Below, piece after piece: positions 25,761 through 33,919 of a stretch of DNA of 64,000 bases; the stretch's first letter is position 1; each line of letters starts with the position of its first letter. A program made the translations under genes and the position numbers. The stretch is from Oscillospiraceae bacterium (GTDB lineage: Bacteria; Bacillota; Clostridia; Oscillospirales; Oscillospiraceae): contig JAGAMN010000050.1 of the NCBI GenBank assembly GCA_017624715.1, positions 1 to 64,000 on the forward strand. Reading direction: 5' to 3'. Below the pieces are notes generated by a model. It saw only the letters and a program-made list of their open reading frames with translations. It did not search any database and was not told where the DNA came from.

Positions 25761-27164
25761 ATGAATAAACGCAAGTTATGGGTTTCCGTCGTTGCCGGAT
25801 TTCTGGCGCTGCTGATGGTTCTGAGCATTGTGCTCAGCGTTCTTCCCACCAGCGTCAGCGCGGCATCCTCCAGCGAGATCAAGGCTCAGATCAATGAGCT
25901 GAAGGATCAGAAGAAGGACTTGCAGTCCCAGATGGAGGAGGTCCAGAGCCAGTATGACGAGAATGAGGACGAGATCGTCAACATCGTCAATGAGAAGACT
26001 CTGATCGACCAGGAGATTTTCCTTCTGCATGAGCAGATTGAGAATATCAATGAGCAGCTCTCCGCCTATGCGCTGCTGATCGCAGACAAGCAGGATGAGC
26101 TGGATGATGCCCAGGAAAAGATGGACGAGCTTACCGCCAAGAACAAGGAGCGCATCCGCTCCATGGAGGAGGACGGCGCGATTTCCTACTGGGCCGTGCT
26201 GTTCAAGGCCAGCAGCTTTTCCGACCTGATGGACCGGCTGAACATGATCGAAGAGATCGCCGCAGCGGACCAGAAGCGTCTGGCAGAGATGGACGCCGCC
26301 GCCAAGAAGGTGGCCGCCGCCCAGGAGGAGCTGGAGGCTGAAAAGCTGGCTCTGGAGGATGTGAAGTCCGAGCTGGATCAGACCCAGGAGGAGCTGGACG
26401 CCAAGCAGGCAGAGGCGCAGGAGCTTCTGACGGAGCTGATCGCCCACGGCGATGAGCTGCAGGCACTCTATGAAGGCTTTGAGCTGGAAGAAGAGGAACT
26501 GATGGCAGAGATCGCCCAGATGGAAAAGGAATACAATGAGGCCAAGCGTCAGGAGTGGCTGGAGTATATGGCTACCTATACCACCGTTCCTCCTGCTACC
26601 ACCACGCCTCCCACCACCTCCGGTTCCACCAGCAACAGCTCCGGCACCACGGATAATGCCGGCAGCAACAATTCCGGTTCCACGGACAATTCTGGCAGCA
26701 ATAATTCCGGAAGCGACTCCGACAGCAATTCCGGCAACAGCAGTTCCTCCGGAAACAACACTTCCAGCAGTGCCAGCTGGCTGCGGCCCTGCAGCTATAC
26801 CCTGATCAGCAGCCCCTTCGGCAACCGGGATGCACCCACCGCAGGTGCTTCCACCTATCACCAGGGCATCGACCTGGCTGCTCCGGAGGGCACCCCGATC
26901 TATGCTGCCCGTACCGGCGTGGTTACTGTTGCGACATACAGCAAATCCGCAGGATATTATGTGACCATCAACCATGGTGACGGATATTCCTCCATTTACA
27001 TGCATATGACCAAGTATGTGGTTTCCAAGGGCGCAGCCGTGTCCGCTGGTCAGCTGATCGGCTATGTGGGCTCCACCGGTATTTCCACTGGTCCCCATCT
27101 GCACTTTGGTATCTCCTATAACGGCAAGTATGTGAACCCTGCCAACTATGTGAATTTCTATTGA
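25761..27164 (+). CDS. PcsB/EnvC-like M23 murein hydrolase (second copy)
   Basis: This is a 467-residue paralogue of the preceding gene with the same order: signal peptide (1-35), coiled coil (about 37-270) and C-terminal LytM domain with HQGIDLA and HLHFGI. It differs mainly by a longer Ser/Asn/Gly/Thr-rich linker at about 285-355 with repeated NNSGS/DNSGS units. It is probably a recent tandem duplication, so the two may serve different division or growth stages. AAAGGAG precedes ATG, and a strong terminator follows. Confidence 0.92.
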   Translation: MNKRKLWVSVVAGFLALLMVLSIVLSVLPTSVSAASSSEIKAQINELKDQKKDLQSQMEEVQSQYDENEDEIVNIVNEKTLIDQEIFLLHEQIENINEQLSAYALLIADKQDELDDAQEKMDELTAKNKERIRSMEEDGAISYWAVLFKASSFSDLMDRLNMIEEIAAADQKRLAEMDAAAKKVAAAQEELEAEKLALEDVKSELDQTQEELDAKQAEAQELLTELIAHGDELQALYEGFELEEEELMAEIAQMEKEYNEAKRQEWLEYMATYTTVPPATTTPPTTSGSTSNSSGTTDNAGSNNSGSTDNSGSNNSGSDSDSNSGNSSSSGNNTSSSASWLRPCSYTLISSPFGNRDAPTAGASTYHQGIDLAAPEGTPIYAARTGVVTVATYSKSAGYYVTINHGDGYSSIYMHMTKYVVSKGAAVSAGQLIGYVGSTGISTGPHLHFGISYNGKYVNPANYVNFY

Positions 27165-27168
27165 TGCG

Positions 27169-27202
27169 ATCCCACAGTCCCATTGGGACTGTGGGATTTT
27201 TT
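27169..27202 (+). terminator. Terminator after the second M23 gene
   Basis: ATCCCACAGTCCC (27169-27181) pairs with its complement (27185-27197) and is followed by TTTTTT. The ctp gene starts 18 nt later without a visible promoter, so readthrough must feed it. Confidence 0.9.
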
Positions 27203-27219
27203 CTGATCGAGGTATTTCT

Positions 27220-28374
27220 ATGAAAAAAGCCCGGAAAATTATGCCCTATATTCTGGTGGCAGCCCTTGCGTCTGCCGTGACCTTTGCGGTGGCGGCGATG
27301 ATGTGGGGCGGCACGCCCTATTCCAAGCTGACCCAGCTGGAGGACCTGATCGACGAGCGCTTCATCGGCGAATCGGACCGGACCGTCATGGAGGATGCTG
27401 CCGCTGCCGCGATGGTGGAATCCCTGGGGGACCGGTGGAGCTACTATATTCCTGCGAAGGATTACGCCGCCCATGTGGAGCAGATGAACAATGCCTATGT
27501 GGGCATCGGCATTACCATCCAGCTGCTGGAGGACGGCTCCGGCATTGAGGTCATCAAGGTCAACGAAGGCGGCTCCGCTGAGGAGGCGGGGATGCTGCCC
27601 GGCGACATCATTGTTGCTATTGAGGGACAAAGTACCCAGGGCATGACCGCCTCCGACGCAAAAAATCTGGTGCGGGGCGAAGAGGGCACCCAGGTTGCCA
27701 TCGCCGTGCGCCGGGGAGAAGAGCGGATCCTGATGTCCGTCACACGACGGGAAATTCAGACCATTGTGGCCCGGGGGCAGATGCTGGAGGGGCAGATTGG
27801 CCTGATCACCATCGCCAATTTTGACTCCCGCTGTGCCAGCGAGACCATCGCGGCCATTGAAGAGCTGACGGAGCAGGGCGCCAGAGCGCTGATTTTTGAC
27901 GTGCGCAATAACCCCGGCGGCTATAAGCATGAGCTGGTGGATCTGCTGGACTATCTGCTGCCTGCAGGCCCGCTGTTCCGCAGCGAGGATTACACCGGGG
28001 CGGTGACTGTGGACGAATCCGATGCCGATTGTCTGGAGATCCCCATGGCAGTTTTAGTCAATGGCGACAGCTATTCTGCTGCCGAGTTCTTTGCCGCGGC
28101 CCTCAGAGAATACGGCTGGGCCACGGTGGTGGGCACCCAGACCTGCGGCAAGGGGTATTTTCAGACCACCATTCAGCTGAGTGACGGCTCCGCTGTGGGT
28201 CTGTCTGTGGGCAAGTACTCCACGCCCAACGGTGTCAGCCTGGCGGAAGAGGGAGGCCTGGCGCCGGACATCGTGGTGGAAGTGGACGAGGATGCTGACT
28301 GGGCCATCTATGCAGGCACCATGGATCCTGCCGAGGATCCCCAGATCCAGGCGGCAGTGGATATTCTGAAGTAA
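27220..28374 (+). CDS. C-terminal processing peptidase (S41)
   Basis: This 384-residue membrane-anchored serine protease has a signal anchor at about 8-29, a PDZ domain at about 85-175 (GIGITIQ...SAEEAGMLPGDIIVAI), and an S41 catalytic domain with Ser284 in NGDSYSAAE and Lys311 in TCGKGYF. Relatives trim or regulate envelope proteins. Being last in the ftsEX-M23 cluster, it may process or turn over the two hydrolases; this is inference. Confidence 0.92.
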   Translation: MKKARKIMPYILVAALASAVTFAVAAMMWGGTPYSKLTQLEDLIDERFIGESDRTVMEDAAAAAMVESLGDRWSYYIPAKDYAAHVEQMNNAYVGIGITIQLLEDGSGIEVIKVNEGGSAEEAGMLPGDIIVAIEGQSTQGMTASDAKNLVRGEEGTQVAIAVRRGEERILMSVTRREIQTIVARGQMLEGQIGLITIANFDSRCASETIAAIEELTEQGARALIFDVRNNPGGYKHELVDLLDYLLPAGPLFRSEDYTGAVTVDESDADCLEIPMAVLVNGDSYSAAEFFAAALREYGWATVVGTQTCGKGYFQTTIQLSDGSAVGLSVGKYSTPNGVSLAEEGGLAPDIVVEVDEDADWAIYAGTMDPAEDPQIQAAVDILK

Positions 28375-28377
28375 CAG

Positions 28378-28408
28378 ACAGGGACGGATTTTTCCGTCCC
28401 TGTTTTTG
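28378..28408 (+). terminator. Terminator of ctp
   Basis: ACAGGGACGGA (28378-28388) pairs with TCCGTCCCTGT (28393-28403) and is followed by TTTT. Confidence 0.9.
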
Positions 28409-28425
28409 TTAATTGCAGGAAAAAC

Positions 28426-28455
28426 TTGACATCAGAATTCAAATGCAGATATAAT
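28426..28455 (+). promoter_or_regulatory. Promoter of the dockerin protein at 28482
   Basis: TTGACA (28426-28431) and TATAAT (28450-28455) are 18 nt apart. Confidence 0.75.
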
Positions 28456-28481
28456 GAGGCTATACAAATCAACGGGAGGAC

Positions 28482-29621
28482 ATGAAAATGCAGAAAAAGC
28501 TTATTCGGATTATGGCGTTGATTCTCTGCGCGGTGATGTTGCTGGGTATGATCCCGCTGATCGCTTTTGCGGATGAGATGGATTTCGAATCCGGCTATTA
28601 CTATGTCAGTAACTTTGAGGAACTGAAAGAACGATCTTCCAAAACGTATGGCCAATATGTAACGCTGATTTACGTCGGCGATGAGGAACTGTTGATCACC
28701 GAGGATCTGACCCTGCCGGAGAATACGGTTATCTCCTCCTGGGGTAATACTGTCCGGATTGCAGAGGGCGTGACTGTCAATGCATATGACGTTATGTGTC
28801 CCCTGATCGTGGATGGCACCCTGAACTGCATGAATCTTACCACGGATACCTTCCTGGACGTAAACGGTACGGTGAATGTTCAGGACAAATTCGTGTATTA
28901 CAGAGTATACACCGTGGAGGGTGTTGAAAATATCAAGGGTGCTGCAAGTATTATCTACAGCTTTGATATTACAAGCTTTGATGAACTGAAGGCGGTTGCT
29001 GCCGAAATCCAGGCACAGACGGATTCCAGAGTGCGATACAGCATTTTTGCATGGGAACATTTTGATATCACGGAATCCATTGACCTTGGCATGAATTCCT
29101 ACATCGATTTTGGATGTTCTGAGATGACGACCATTGTTTCCGGTGCGAAGCTTACAGTCGGGGCCTTATCGCTTTATGAGGATCTGACAGTCTGTGGCGA
29201 ATTGGAGGTCGGGGAAATCCATCTGTCCGCTCCGAATAACAGTTTGGTGATTGCAGAGGGCGGTTCTGTCAAAGCGGATATCATTACGGTGCAGGATATA
29301 TACGAAGAAAGTGGCCTGAAGGAGTACCTGTCTGTACTGGATCTGACGCAGTATCAGATCAATAAACTGGCCGATGATTTCTGGGAGCTGGTTTATGTCG
29401 GCGCTGACAGCCCCGAAGTGGAAGTGATCCCCGGCGATATGGATGGTGATGGTGTTCTGAATGACAAGGACGTGGCACAGCTGCTGTGGCACACCCTGTT
29501 CCCGGAAGACTATCCCATCAGCGCGGACGCCGACTTCAACGGCGACGGGAAAGTGGATGACGAAGACGTTGCCTACCTGCTGTGGCATACGCTGTTCCCC
29601 GACGAATATCCCATAAACTGA
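28482..29621 (+). CDS. Secreted dockerin-containing protein
   Basis: This 379-residue protein has a signal peptide at 1-31 (ending IAFAD), a beta-helix-like body with repeated short strands (TLTLPENTVIS..., VNAYDVMCPLIVDGTLN), and a C-terminal type I dockerin at about 315-378. The dockerin has two calcium loops, DMDGDGVLNDKD and DFNGDGKVDDED, each followed by VA(Q/Y)LLWHTLFP(E/D). The dockerin should dock on a cohesin, such as those encoded from 39656 on. The body function is unknown; no catalytic motif is recognised. Confidence 0.85.
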   Translation: MKMQKKLIRIMALILCAVMLLGMIPLIAFADEMDFESGYYYVSNFEELKERSSKTYGQYVTLIYVGDEELLITEDLTLPENTVISSWGNTVRIAEGVTVNAYDVMCPLIVDGTLNCMNLTTDTFLDVNGTVNVQDKFVYYRVYTVEGVENIKGAASIIYSFDITSFDELKAVAAEIQAQTDSRVRYSIFAWEHFDITESIDLGMNSYIDFGCSEMTTIVSGAKLTVGALSLYEDLTVCGELEVGEIHLSAPNNSLVIAEGGSVKADIITVQDIYEESGLKEYLSVLDLTQYQINKLADDFWELVYVGADSPEVEVIPGDMDGDGVLNDKDVAQLLWHTLFPEDYPISADADFNGDGKVDDEDVAYLLWHTLFPDEYPIN

Positions 29622-29627
29622 TGTTAT

Positions 29628-29658
29628 AAAAAGGAGCGGCAAAACCGCTCCTTTTTTA
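29628..29658 (+). terminator. Terminator of the dockerin protein gene
   Basis: AAAAAGGAGCGG (29628-29639) pairs with CCGCTCCTTTTT (29645-29656), followed by T. Confidence 0.9.
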
Positions 29659-29670
29659 CGTGTGGGAATT

Positions 29671-29870
29671 CAAATTACAGTTTATCGCACTGTTGTGCAC
29701 CGCACCAAAGCCTCCCCTTGAGGGGAGGTGGGCCGCCCTTGGGCGGCTCGGAAGGGTGAAAGCTTACAGTTAGCACTGTGAAAACTTCAACCTTTCACCC
29801 CTCAGTCAGCTTCGCTGACAGCTCCCCTCAAGGGGAGCCTTTGTGCGCCAGTACGATAAACTGTAATTTG
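29671..29870. repeat. 200-bp MITE-like element
   Basis: Perfect 17-bp terminal inverted repeats (29671-29687 and 29854-29870, CAAATTACAGTTTATCG and complement) enclose a second, imperfect inverted pair built on CTCCCCTTGAGGGGAG and a GGGCCGCCCTTGGGCGGC hairpin. There is no coding capacity. A near-identical copy of one terminal repeat lies at 15997-16015 upstream of htpG, so the element or its relatives have been active in this genome. Confidence 0.75.
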
Positions 29871-29926
29871 CATCCTGTTCTCATAATTTGCTATAGGAGA
29901 GGAAACGGAAAACTTCCAAATACACC

Positions 29927-29955
29927 TTGACGGCGGACAGAAAATCCCCTATAAT
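29927..29955 (+). promoter_or_regulatory. Promoter of greA-lysS
   Basis: TTGACG (29927-29932) and TATAAT (29950-29955) are 17 nt apart, 46 nt before greA. Confidence 0.85.
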
Positions 29956-30000
29956 GTAGGGAGCTATGGAAATTTCTATCTTTTGAAAGGATTGTTGAAT

Positions 30001-30477
30001 ATGGCAAAGGAATTTAAGATTACAAGCCTGCGGCTGGCAGACCTCGAAAAGGAACTCAACTATCTGAAGACCACCCGGGAACGCGAGATCGCGGCTATGA
30101 TCGCCGAAGCCCGCTCCTACGGTGACTTGTCCGAAAACTCCGAGTACGATGCTGCCAAGAACGAGCAGGCTAAGCTCTACGGCCGTATTGCCGAGATCGA
30201 GGACATCCTGTCCCACGCCGTTATCATCGAGGACGAGAACGAAGCCACCGGTCGCGTGGGCCTGGGCTGCACCGTCGTCGTTGAGGATATGAACGGCAAG
30301 CAGACCAAGTACCGCATCACCGGCTCCCAGGAAGCCAATCCCATGGAGTTCAAGCTGTCTGATGACTCTCCCTTCGGCCGCGCCATTGTCGGCAAGGCTG
30401 CCGGCGAGAAGTTCATGGTCAATGCACCTGCTGGTTCCTTCGAAATGAAGGTCATCAGCGTCTCTCGTGAGGGCTAA
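30001..30477 (+). CDS. greA: Transcription elongation factor GreA
   Basis: This 158-residue factor rescues backtracked RNA polymerase. The N-terminal coiled coil (1-~75) carries the acidic tip in YGDLSENSEYDAAKNEQ. The C-terminal FKBP-like domain follows (GCTVVVEDMNG..., SPFGRAIVGKAAGE). The start at ATG 30001 (MAKEF) has AAAGGA about 9 nt upstream. lysS starts four bases after the stop. Confidence 0.96.
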   Translation: MAKEFKITSLRLADLEKELNYLKTTREREIAAMIAEARSYGDLSENSEYDAAKNEQAKLYGRIAEIEDILSHAVIIEDENEATGRVGLGCTVVVEDMNGKQTKYRITGSQEANPMEFKLSDDSPFGRAIVGKAAGEKFMVNAPAGSFEMKVISVSREG

Positions 30478-30481
30478 GAAT

Positions 30482-31981
30482 ATGGCAAAGTTTGTACCCC
30501 AGGCGGAGCTGCCCGTTTCCGAGCAGGCTCAGATCCGTCGTGATAAGCTGGCTGCTCTGCAGGCAGAGGGCCGTGACCCCTTTGTTCAGACCAAGTTCGA
30601 TTTCAACGCTGACTCTGCAGCCATCAAGGCAGACTACGAAGGCTTTGAAGGCAAGATCGTCCGTGTGGCGGGCCGTCTGATGAGCAAGCGCGGCCAGGGC
30701 AAGGTCATGTTCTGCGACCTGCAGGACTCCACCGGCCGTATCCAGCTGTTCGTCAAGATCGATGAGCTGGGTGAGGAGGAGTACGCCCGCTTCAAGAAGA
30801 ACGACATCGGCGATATCGTCGGTGTCGAGGGCGAAGTCTTCAAGACCAAGACTGAGGAGATCTCCATCCGCGCCAAGAGCGTGATCCTGCTGAGCAAGTC
30901 TCTGCTGCCCCTGCCCGAGAAGTACCACGGCCTGACCGACAAGGAAATGCGCTTCCGTCAGCGTTATGTGGACTTGATGGTCAATCCTGAGGTGAAGAAG
31001 AACTTTATCATCCGTTCCAAGTTCATCAAGCACATGCGCAACTATCTGGACAACATGGGTTACATTGAGGTTGAGACCCCTGTCCTGAATACCATCGCCG
31101 GCGGCGCTTCCGCCCGTCCCTTCATCACCCACCATAATACGCTGGACATTGATATGTACATGCGAATCGCCACCGAGCTCCCCCTGAAGCGGCTGATCGT
31201 CGGCGGTATGGACCGGGTGTATGAGATTGGCCGTATCTTCCGCAACGAGGGCATGGACCCCAAGCACAACCCCGAGTTCACCTCCATCGAGCTGTACCAG
31301 GCCTATGCCGATTTCCACGACATGATGGACATCGCTGAGGGAATCTTCACCACCTTCGCTCAGGAAGTTCTGGGTACCTATCAGGTGGAGTGGATGGGCG
31401 AGCAGGTGGACCTGACTCCCGGCTGGCCCCGCCTGACCATGGTGGAAGCCGTCAAGAAGTACGTTGGTGTTGACTTTGGCGCCATCACCGATGATGCAGA
31501 GGCTGTCGCCGCAGCAAACGCCGTGGGTGTTGAGCTGGCTGACGCCGCTGAGAAGACCTGGGGCAACGCCCTGTATGCCTGCTTCGATCAGAAGGTCGAA
31601 GAGCATCTGGTCCAGCCCACCTTCATCACCATGTACCCTGTCGAGGTTTCTCCTCTGACCAAGCGTTCCCCCGAGGATCCCCGTCTGACCGAGCGCTTCG
31701 AGTTCTTCATCTGCCACAGCGAGATGGGCAACGCCTACTCCGAGCTGAACGATCCTATCGATCAGCGTGCCCGCTTCCAGAAGCAGGTTGAACAGCGCGA
31801 GCGCGGTGACGACGAGACCGAAATGATGGACGAAGATTTCCTGACCGCCATGGAATACGGCATGCCCCCCACGGGCGGCATGGGTATCGGCATCGACCGT
31901 GCAGTTATGCTGTTCACCAATTCCGACACCATCCGCGAGGTTATTCTCTTCCCCACAATGAAGTCCCTCGACAAGCAGTAA
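30482..31981 (+). CDS. lysS: Lysyl-tRNA synthetase (class II)
   Basis: This 499-residue synthetase charges tRNA-Lys. The OB-fold anticodon-binding domain spans about 55-165 ([23 protein letters not shown]). Class II motif 2 is visible as [10 protein letters not shown]...NPEFT, and motif 3 as [12 protein letters not shown] near the C terminus. It starts at ATG 30482, four bases after greA, with GAGGG overlapping the end of greA. It is followed by a hairpin and then by the accessory pocket. Confidence 0.97.
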   Translation: MAKFVPQAELPVSEQAQIRRDKLAALQAEGRDPFVQTKFDFNADSAAIKADYEGFEGKIVRVAGRLMSKRGQGKVMFCDLQDSTGRIQLFVKIDELGEEEYARFKKNDIGDIVGVEGEVFKTKTEEISIRAKSVILLSKSLLPLPEKYHGLTDKEMRFRQRYVDLMVNPEVKKNFIIRSKFIKHMRNYLDNMGYIEVETPVLNTIAGGASARPFITHHNTLDIDMYMRIATELPLKRLIVGGMDRVYEIGRIFRNEGMDPKHNPEFTSIELYQAYADFHDMMDIAEGIFTTFAQEVLGTYQVEWMGEQVDLTPGWPRLTMVEAVKKYVGVDFGAITDDAEAVAAANAVGVELADAAEKTWGNALYACFDQKVEEHLVQPTFITMYPVEVSPLTKRSPEDPRLTERFEFFICHSEMGNAYSELNDPIDQRARFQKQVEQRERGDDETEMMDEDFLTAMEYGMPPTGGMGIGIDRAVMLFTNSDTIREVILFPTMKSLDKQ

Positions 31982-31985
31982 GCCG

Positions 31986-32012
31986 AAAAAGCCTTGAAAA
32001 TCAAGGGTTTTT
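31986..32012 (+). terminator. Terminator of greA-lysS
   Basis: AAAAAGCCTTGA (31986-31997) pairs with TCAAGGGTTTTT (32001-32012) with one mismatch, directly after the lysS stop. Confidence 0.75.
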
Positions 32013-32113
32013 GAGATCGAAGGAACCTCAAAATCGTACACCTTACACCAAACTTACACCACTCGGTGCAGAAAAGTGTGTGGGTGCGAAAAAATTGCAT
32101 ATTTTGCTCTAAC

Positions 32114-32152
32114 ATAAGACCTTGAGAAGAAACTCTCAGGGTCTTATTTTTT
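32114..32152 (+). terminator. Second terminator downstream of lysS
   Basis: ATAAGACCTTGAGA (32114-32127) pairs with TCTCAGGGTCTTAT (32134-32147) with one wobble and is followed by TTTTTT. The 32013-32113 stretch holds repeated TACACC words (CACCTTACACCAAACTTACACCAC), resembling recombination-site debris. Confidence 0.8.
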
Positions 32153-32234
32153 ATCTGTGGTGTAAGGCTCCAATTCGCAAACTATACACCAAACACCGAT
32201 TTCCATATACTCAAGGCAGAAAAGGAAACGGAGA

Positions 32235-32459
32235 ATGTATATGGAAAATAGTTTTGCGAGGGTACATCCTGAACTTGTATCTGAATGGTCAGAAAGAAAC
32301 TTCCCCCTTACACCGGAGGATATTACATACGGCTCCAAGAAGCTTGTGTGGTGGAGAGCCGACTGCGGACATGAATGGCAGGCAAGAAGAGGAATATTGA
32401 GCTTCTCAAAATTCCCTATAAGCAGGATGAGGATGAAACTGAGGTCATTCAGAAGATGA
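32235..32459 (+). pseudogene. Truncated zinc-ribbon (treble-clef) protein
   Basis: The first 50 residues (ARVHPELVSEWSERNFPLTP, then CGHEWQA) match the repeat of zinc-ribbon proteins linked to helicases and endonucleases of mobile DNA. After the first CGHEW the frame drifts into unrelated residues. Only one of the two expected cysteine pairs is present, so this is a fragment. Confidence 0.6.
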
Positions 32460-32569
32460 AAATGGCATTTCGCAGAATACATATTCGCATTACATCCGAT
32501 GTGGAGGAAGATGCGGCATTCATTCGCAAAAGGTTCTTTGAGTGGCGACAAACAGGTATAAGGAGGTAA
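32375..32569 (+). pseudogene. Gene fragment, unknown family
   Basis: This short frame (64 residues, MAGKKRNIELLKIPYKQ to FFEWRQTGIRR) starts inside the zinc-ribbon fragment in a different phase. It looks like the real C-terminal end of a small protein, but no family is recognised and it has no ribosome site of its own. AAGGAGGT at its end precedes the next fragment. Confidence 0.35.
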
Positions 32570-32581
32570 TGATAATGAGAG

Positions 32582-32698
32582 GACCTAAATACAATCAACC
32601 CCAAGCTGAAAGTCGGCGGTATTTTCTTGACGATGGTAAACGAAACGAATTTCCGCAGGGATATCGTGAACGCCGTCAAGGAGAACTTCTTTGCTTGA
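32582..32698 (+). pseudogene. ParA/Soj-type ATPase fragment
   Basis: Reading from 32582 gives a 38-residue piece, NPKLKVGGIFLTMVNETNF followed by RRDIVNAVKENF, which matches the region after Walker B in ParA proteins (LKVGGILLTMVD.RTNF). It has neither start nor Walker A and stops at 32696-32698. It is a remnant of a plasmid- or ICE-type partition gene. Confidence 0.6.
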
Positions 32699-33134
32699 GA
32701 CCATGGAACTGGAGGATTGTACTCCGTCCCATGTGCAGGCAATCAAAATGCGAGAGTTCTCCAAGGCCGGTAAAGGAAACATTATAGGAAGTGATGAAGG
32801 AGAGCATTGGCTGATGTTGACAGTTTCCTATTATAACTTGCGCTATGTGGGCGTTGTAAATGAGTTTCTCAAAATGCTGGAAGAAACGAAAGATTATCAC
32901 AATATCCATAAATATGCGGCGCAGGCTCTGGTAATAGAGCCGGGAAACATGAAAGCATATTACTGGCTCATCTTTGCCATGTGTCAGATGGGCGCGACAG
33001 AAATCGCACAATCGGAGTTTGAAATGGCCAAGCAGCATTTGACCGAAGAAGAATATGAGGAACTGATCGACGCGCTGAAGAAAATGCCGATTGATACGCA
33101 CAGAGGTCATTTTCAAGGTCTGGAGTGCCGATGA
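32691..33134 (+). CDS. BTAD-like helical-repeat protein, probably truncated
   Basis: This 147-residue frame has a TPR-like pattern (VVNEFLKMLEETKDYHNIHKY..., ALVIEPGNMKAYYWLI, GATEIAQSEFEMAK) resembling the bacterial transcriptional activator domain of SARP-type regulators. The DNA-binding domain that normally precedes it is missing. The start overlaps the ParA fragment and has no good ribosome site, so it may be the surviving end of a larger regulator. Confidence 0.45.
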   Translation: MLETMELEDCTPSHVQAIKMREFSKAGKGNIIGSDEGEHWLMLTVSYYNLRYVGVVNEFLKMLEETKDYHNIHKYAAQALVIEPGNMKAYYWLIFAMCQMGATEIAQSEFEMAKQHLTEEEYEELIDALKKMPIDTHRGHFQGLECR

Positions 33135-33160
33135 TGCGGACATATGGCGAAAAAATAAGT

Positions 33161-33204
33161 CAGGAGGATTGCTCCGGTAATGTGTTGCCGGGATGATCCT
33201 CCTG
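33161..33204 (+). other. Hairpin before the AbiE promoter
   Basis: CAGGAGGAT (33161-33169) pairs with ATCCTCCTG (33196-33204) across a loop with internal pairing. There is no T tract, so it is a possible insulator or weak terminator. Confidence 0.4.
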
Positions 33205-33251
33205 TTCGCATGTAAATTGTTAAGTTGGACATACTAATATCCAAGAAATGC

Positions 33252-33300
33252 ATTTACATTCAAACTACAATATTGTATAATATGTAGCACGAATGTAAAT
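33252..33300 (+). promoter_or_regulatory. AbiE promoter with inverted-repeat operator
   Basis: TTTACA (33253-33258) and TATAAT (33276-33281) are 17 nt apart. An 18-bp inverted repeat with 15 matching positions (33252-33269 with 33283-33300, ATTTACATTC-N3-CTACA) encloses the -10 and contains the -35. This fits the inverted-repeat operators to which AbiEi antitoxins bind for autorepression. Confidence 0.85.
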
Positions 33301-33322
33301 TACAATTGGGAGGTGTGTGGAG

Positions 33323-33919
33323 ATGGACCAGATTTGGATGAACATTCAGACGGTTGCGAAAAAAAACAACGGTTATATCAGGACATCACAAGTTGAGGAT
33401 CTGGGTATCAGCAGACCTATGATTAAGAAGTATCTGGATATGGGACTTCTTGAGCAGGTATGTAAGGGATTGTATGCGTTGGCTGAAGAAATAGCTGATG
33501 AATACGCCTTGATACAGGCCCGGAGTTCAAAAGCGGTCTTTTCGTATGGCACTGCTCTGTATCTGTGGGGGCTTTCAGACAGGACTCCCCACTTTTATGA
33601 TATTACTTTGCCAAGAGGGACAAATAGCACGAAGCTAAAGAGGGACAACCCAAATCTGCGCTGTCATTATGTGCAGCAGGAAATTTATGAAATGGGAATC
33701 ACCGAAACACAGTCGCCGCAGGGCGCTGTAGTTAAACTATATGATCGTGAGCGTTGTATTTGTGATTTGATCCGTTATAAGGATCAGGTAGATATGCAGC
33801 TGTACTCGCAGGCGATAAAGGACTATTTCAAATCAAAACCAAACCCCAGAAAACTCTTAAAGTATGGAAAGGTTTTTGGGATCGATGATAAAATCAGAAT
33901 GTATATGGAGGTACTGTGA
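33323..33919 (+). CDS. AbiEi-type antitoxin
   Basis: This 198-residue antitoxin of a type IV toxin-antitoxin/abortive infection system has an N-terminal winged helix at about 8-65 (NNGYIRTSQVEDLGISRPMIKKYLDMGLLEQVCKGLY), expected to bind the operator upstream, and a C-terminal antitoxin domain. ATG 33323 has GGGAGG 9 nt upstream. The stop overlaps the toxin start (TGATG), so both are translated together. Confidence 0.9.
   Translation: MDQIWMNIQTVAKKNNGYIRTSQVEDLGISRPMIKKYLDMGLLEQVCKGLYALAEEIADEYALIQARSSKAVFSYGTALYLWGLSDRTPHFYDITLPRGTNSTKLKRDNPNLRCHYVQQEIYEMGITETQSPQGAVVKLYDRERCICDLIRYKDQVDMQLYSQAIKDYFKSKPNPRKLLKYGKVFGIDDKIRMYMEVL

Noticed and set aside
28482..29621. Cellulosome component
   Set aside because: The dockerin is real, but no carbohydrate-active domain is recognised in this window, so a cellulosome is not supported.
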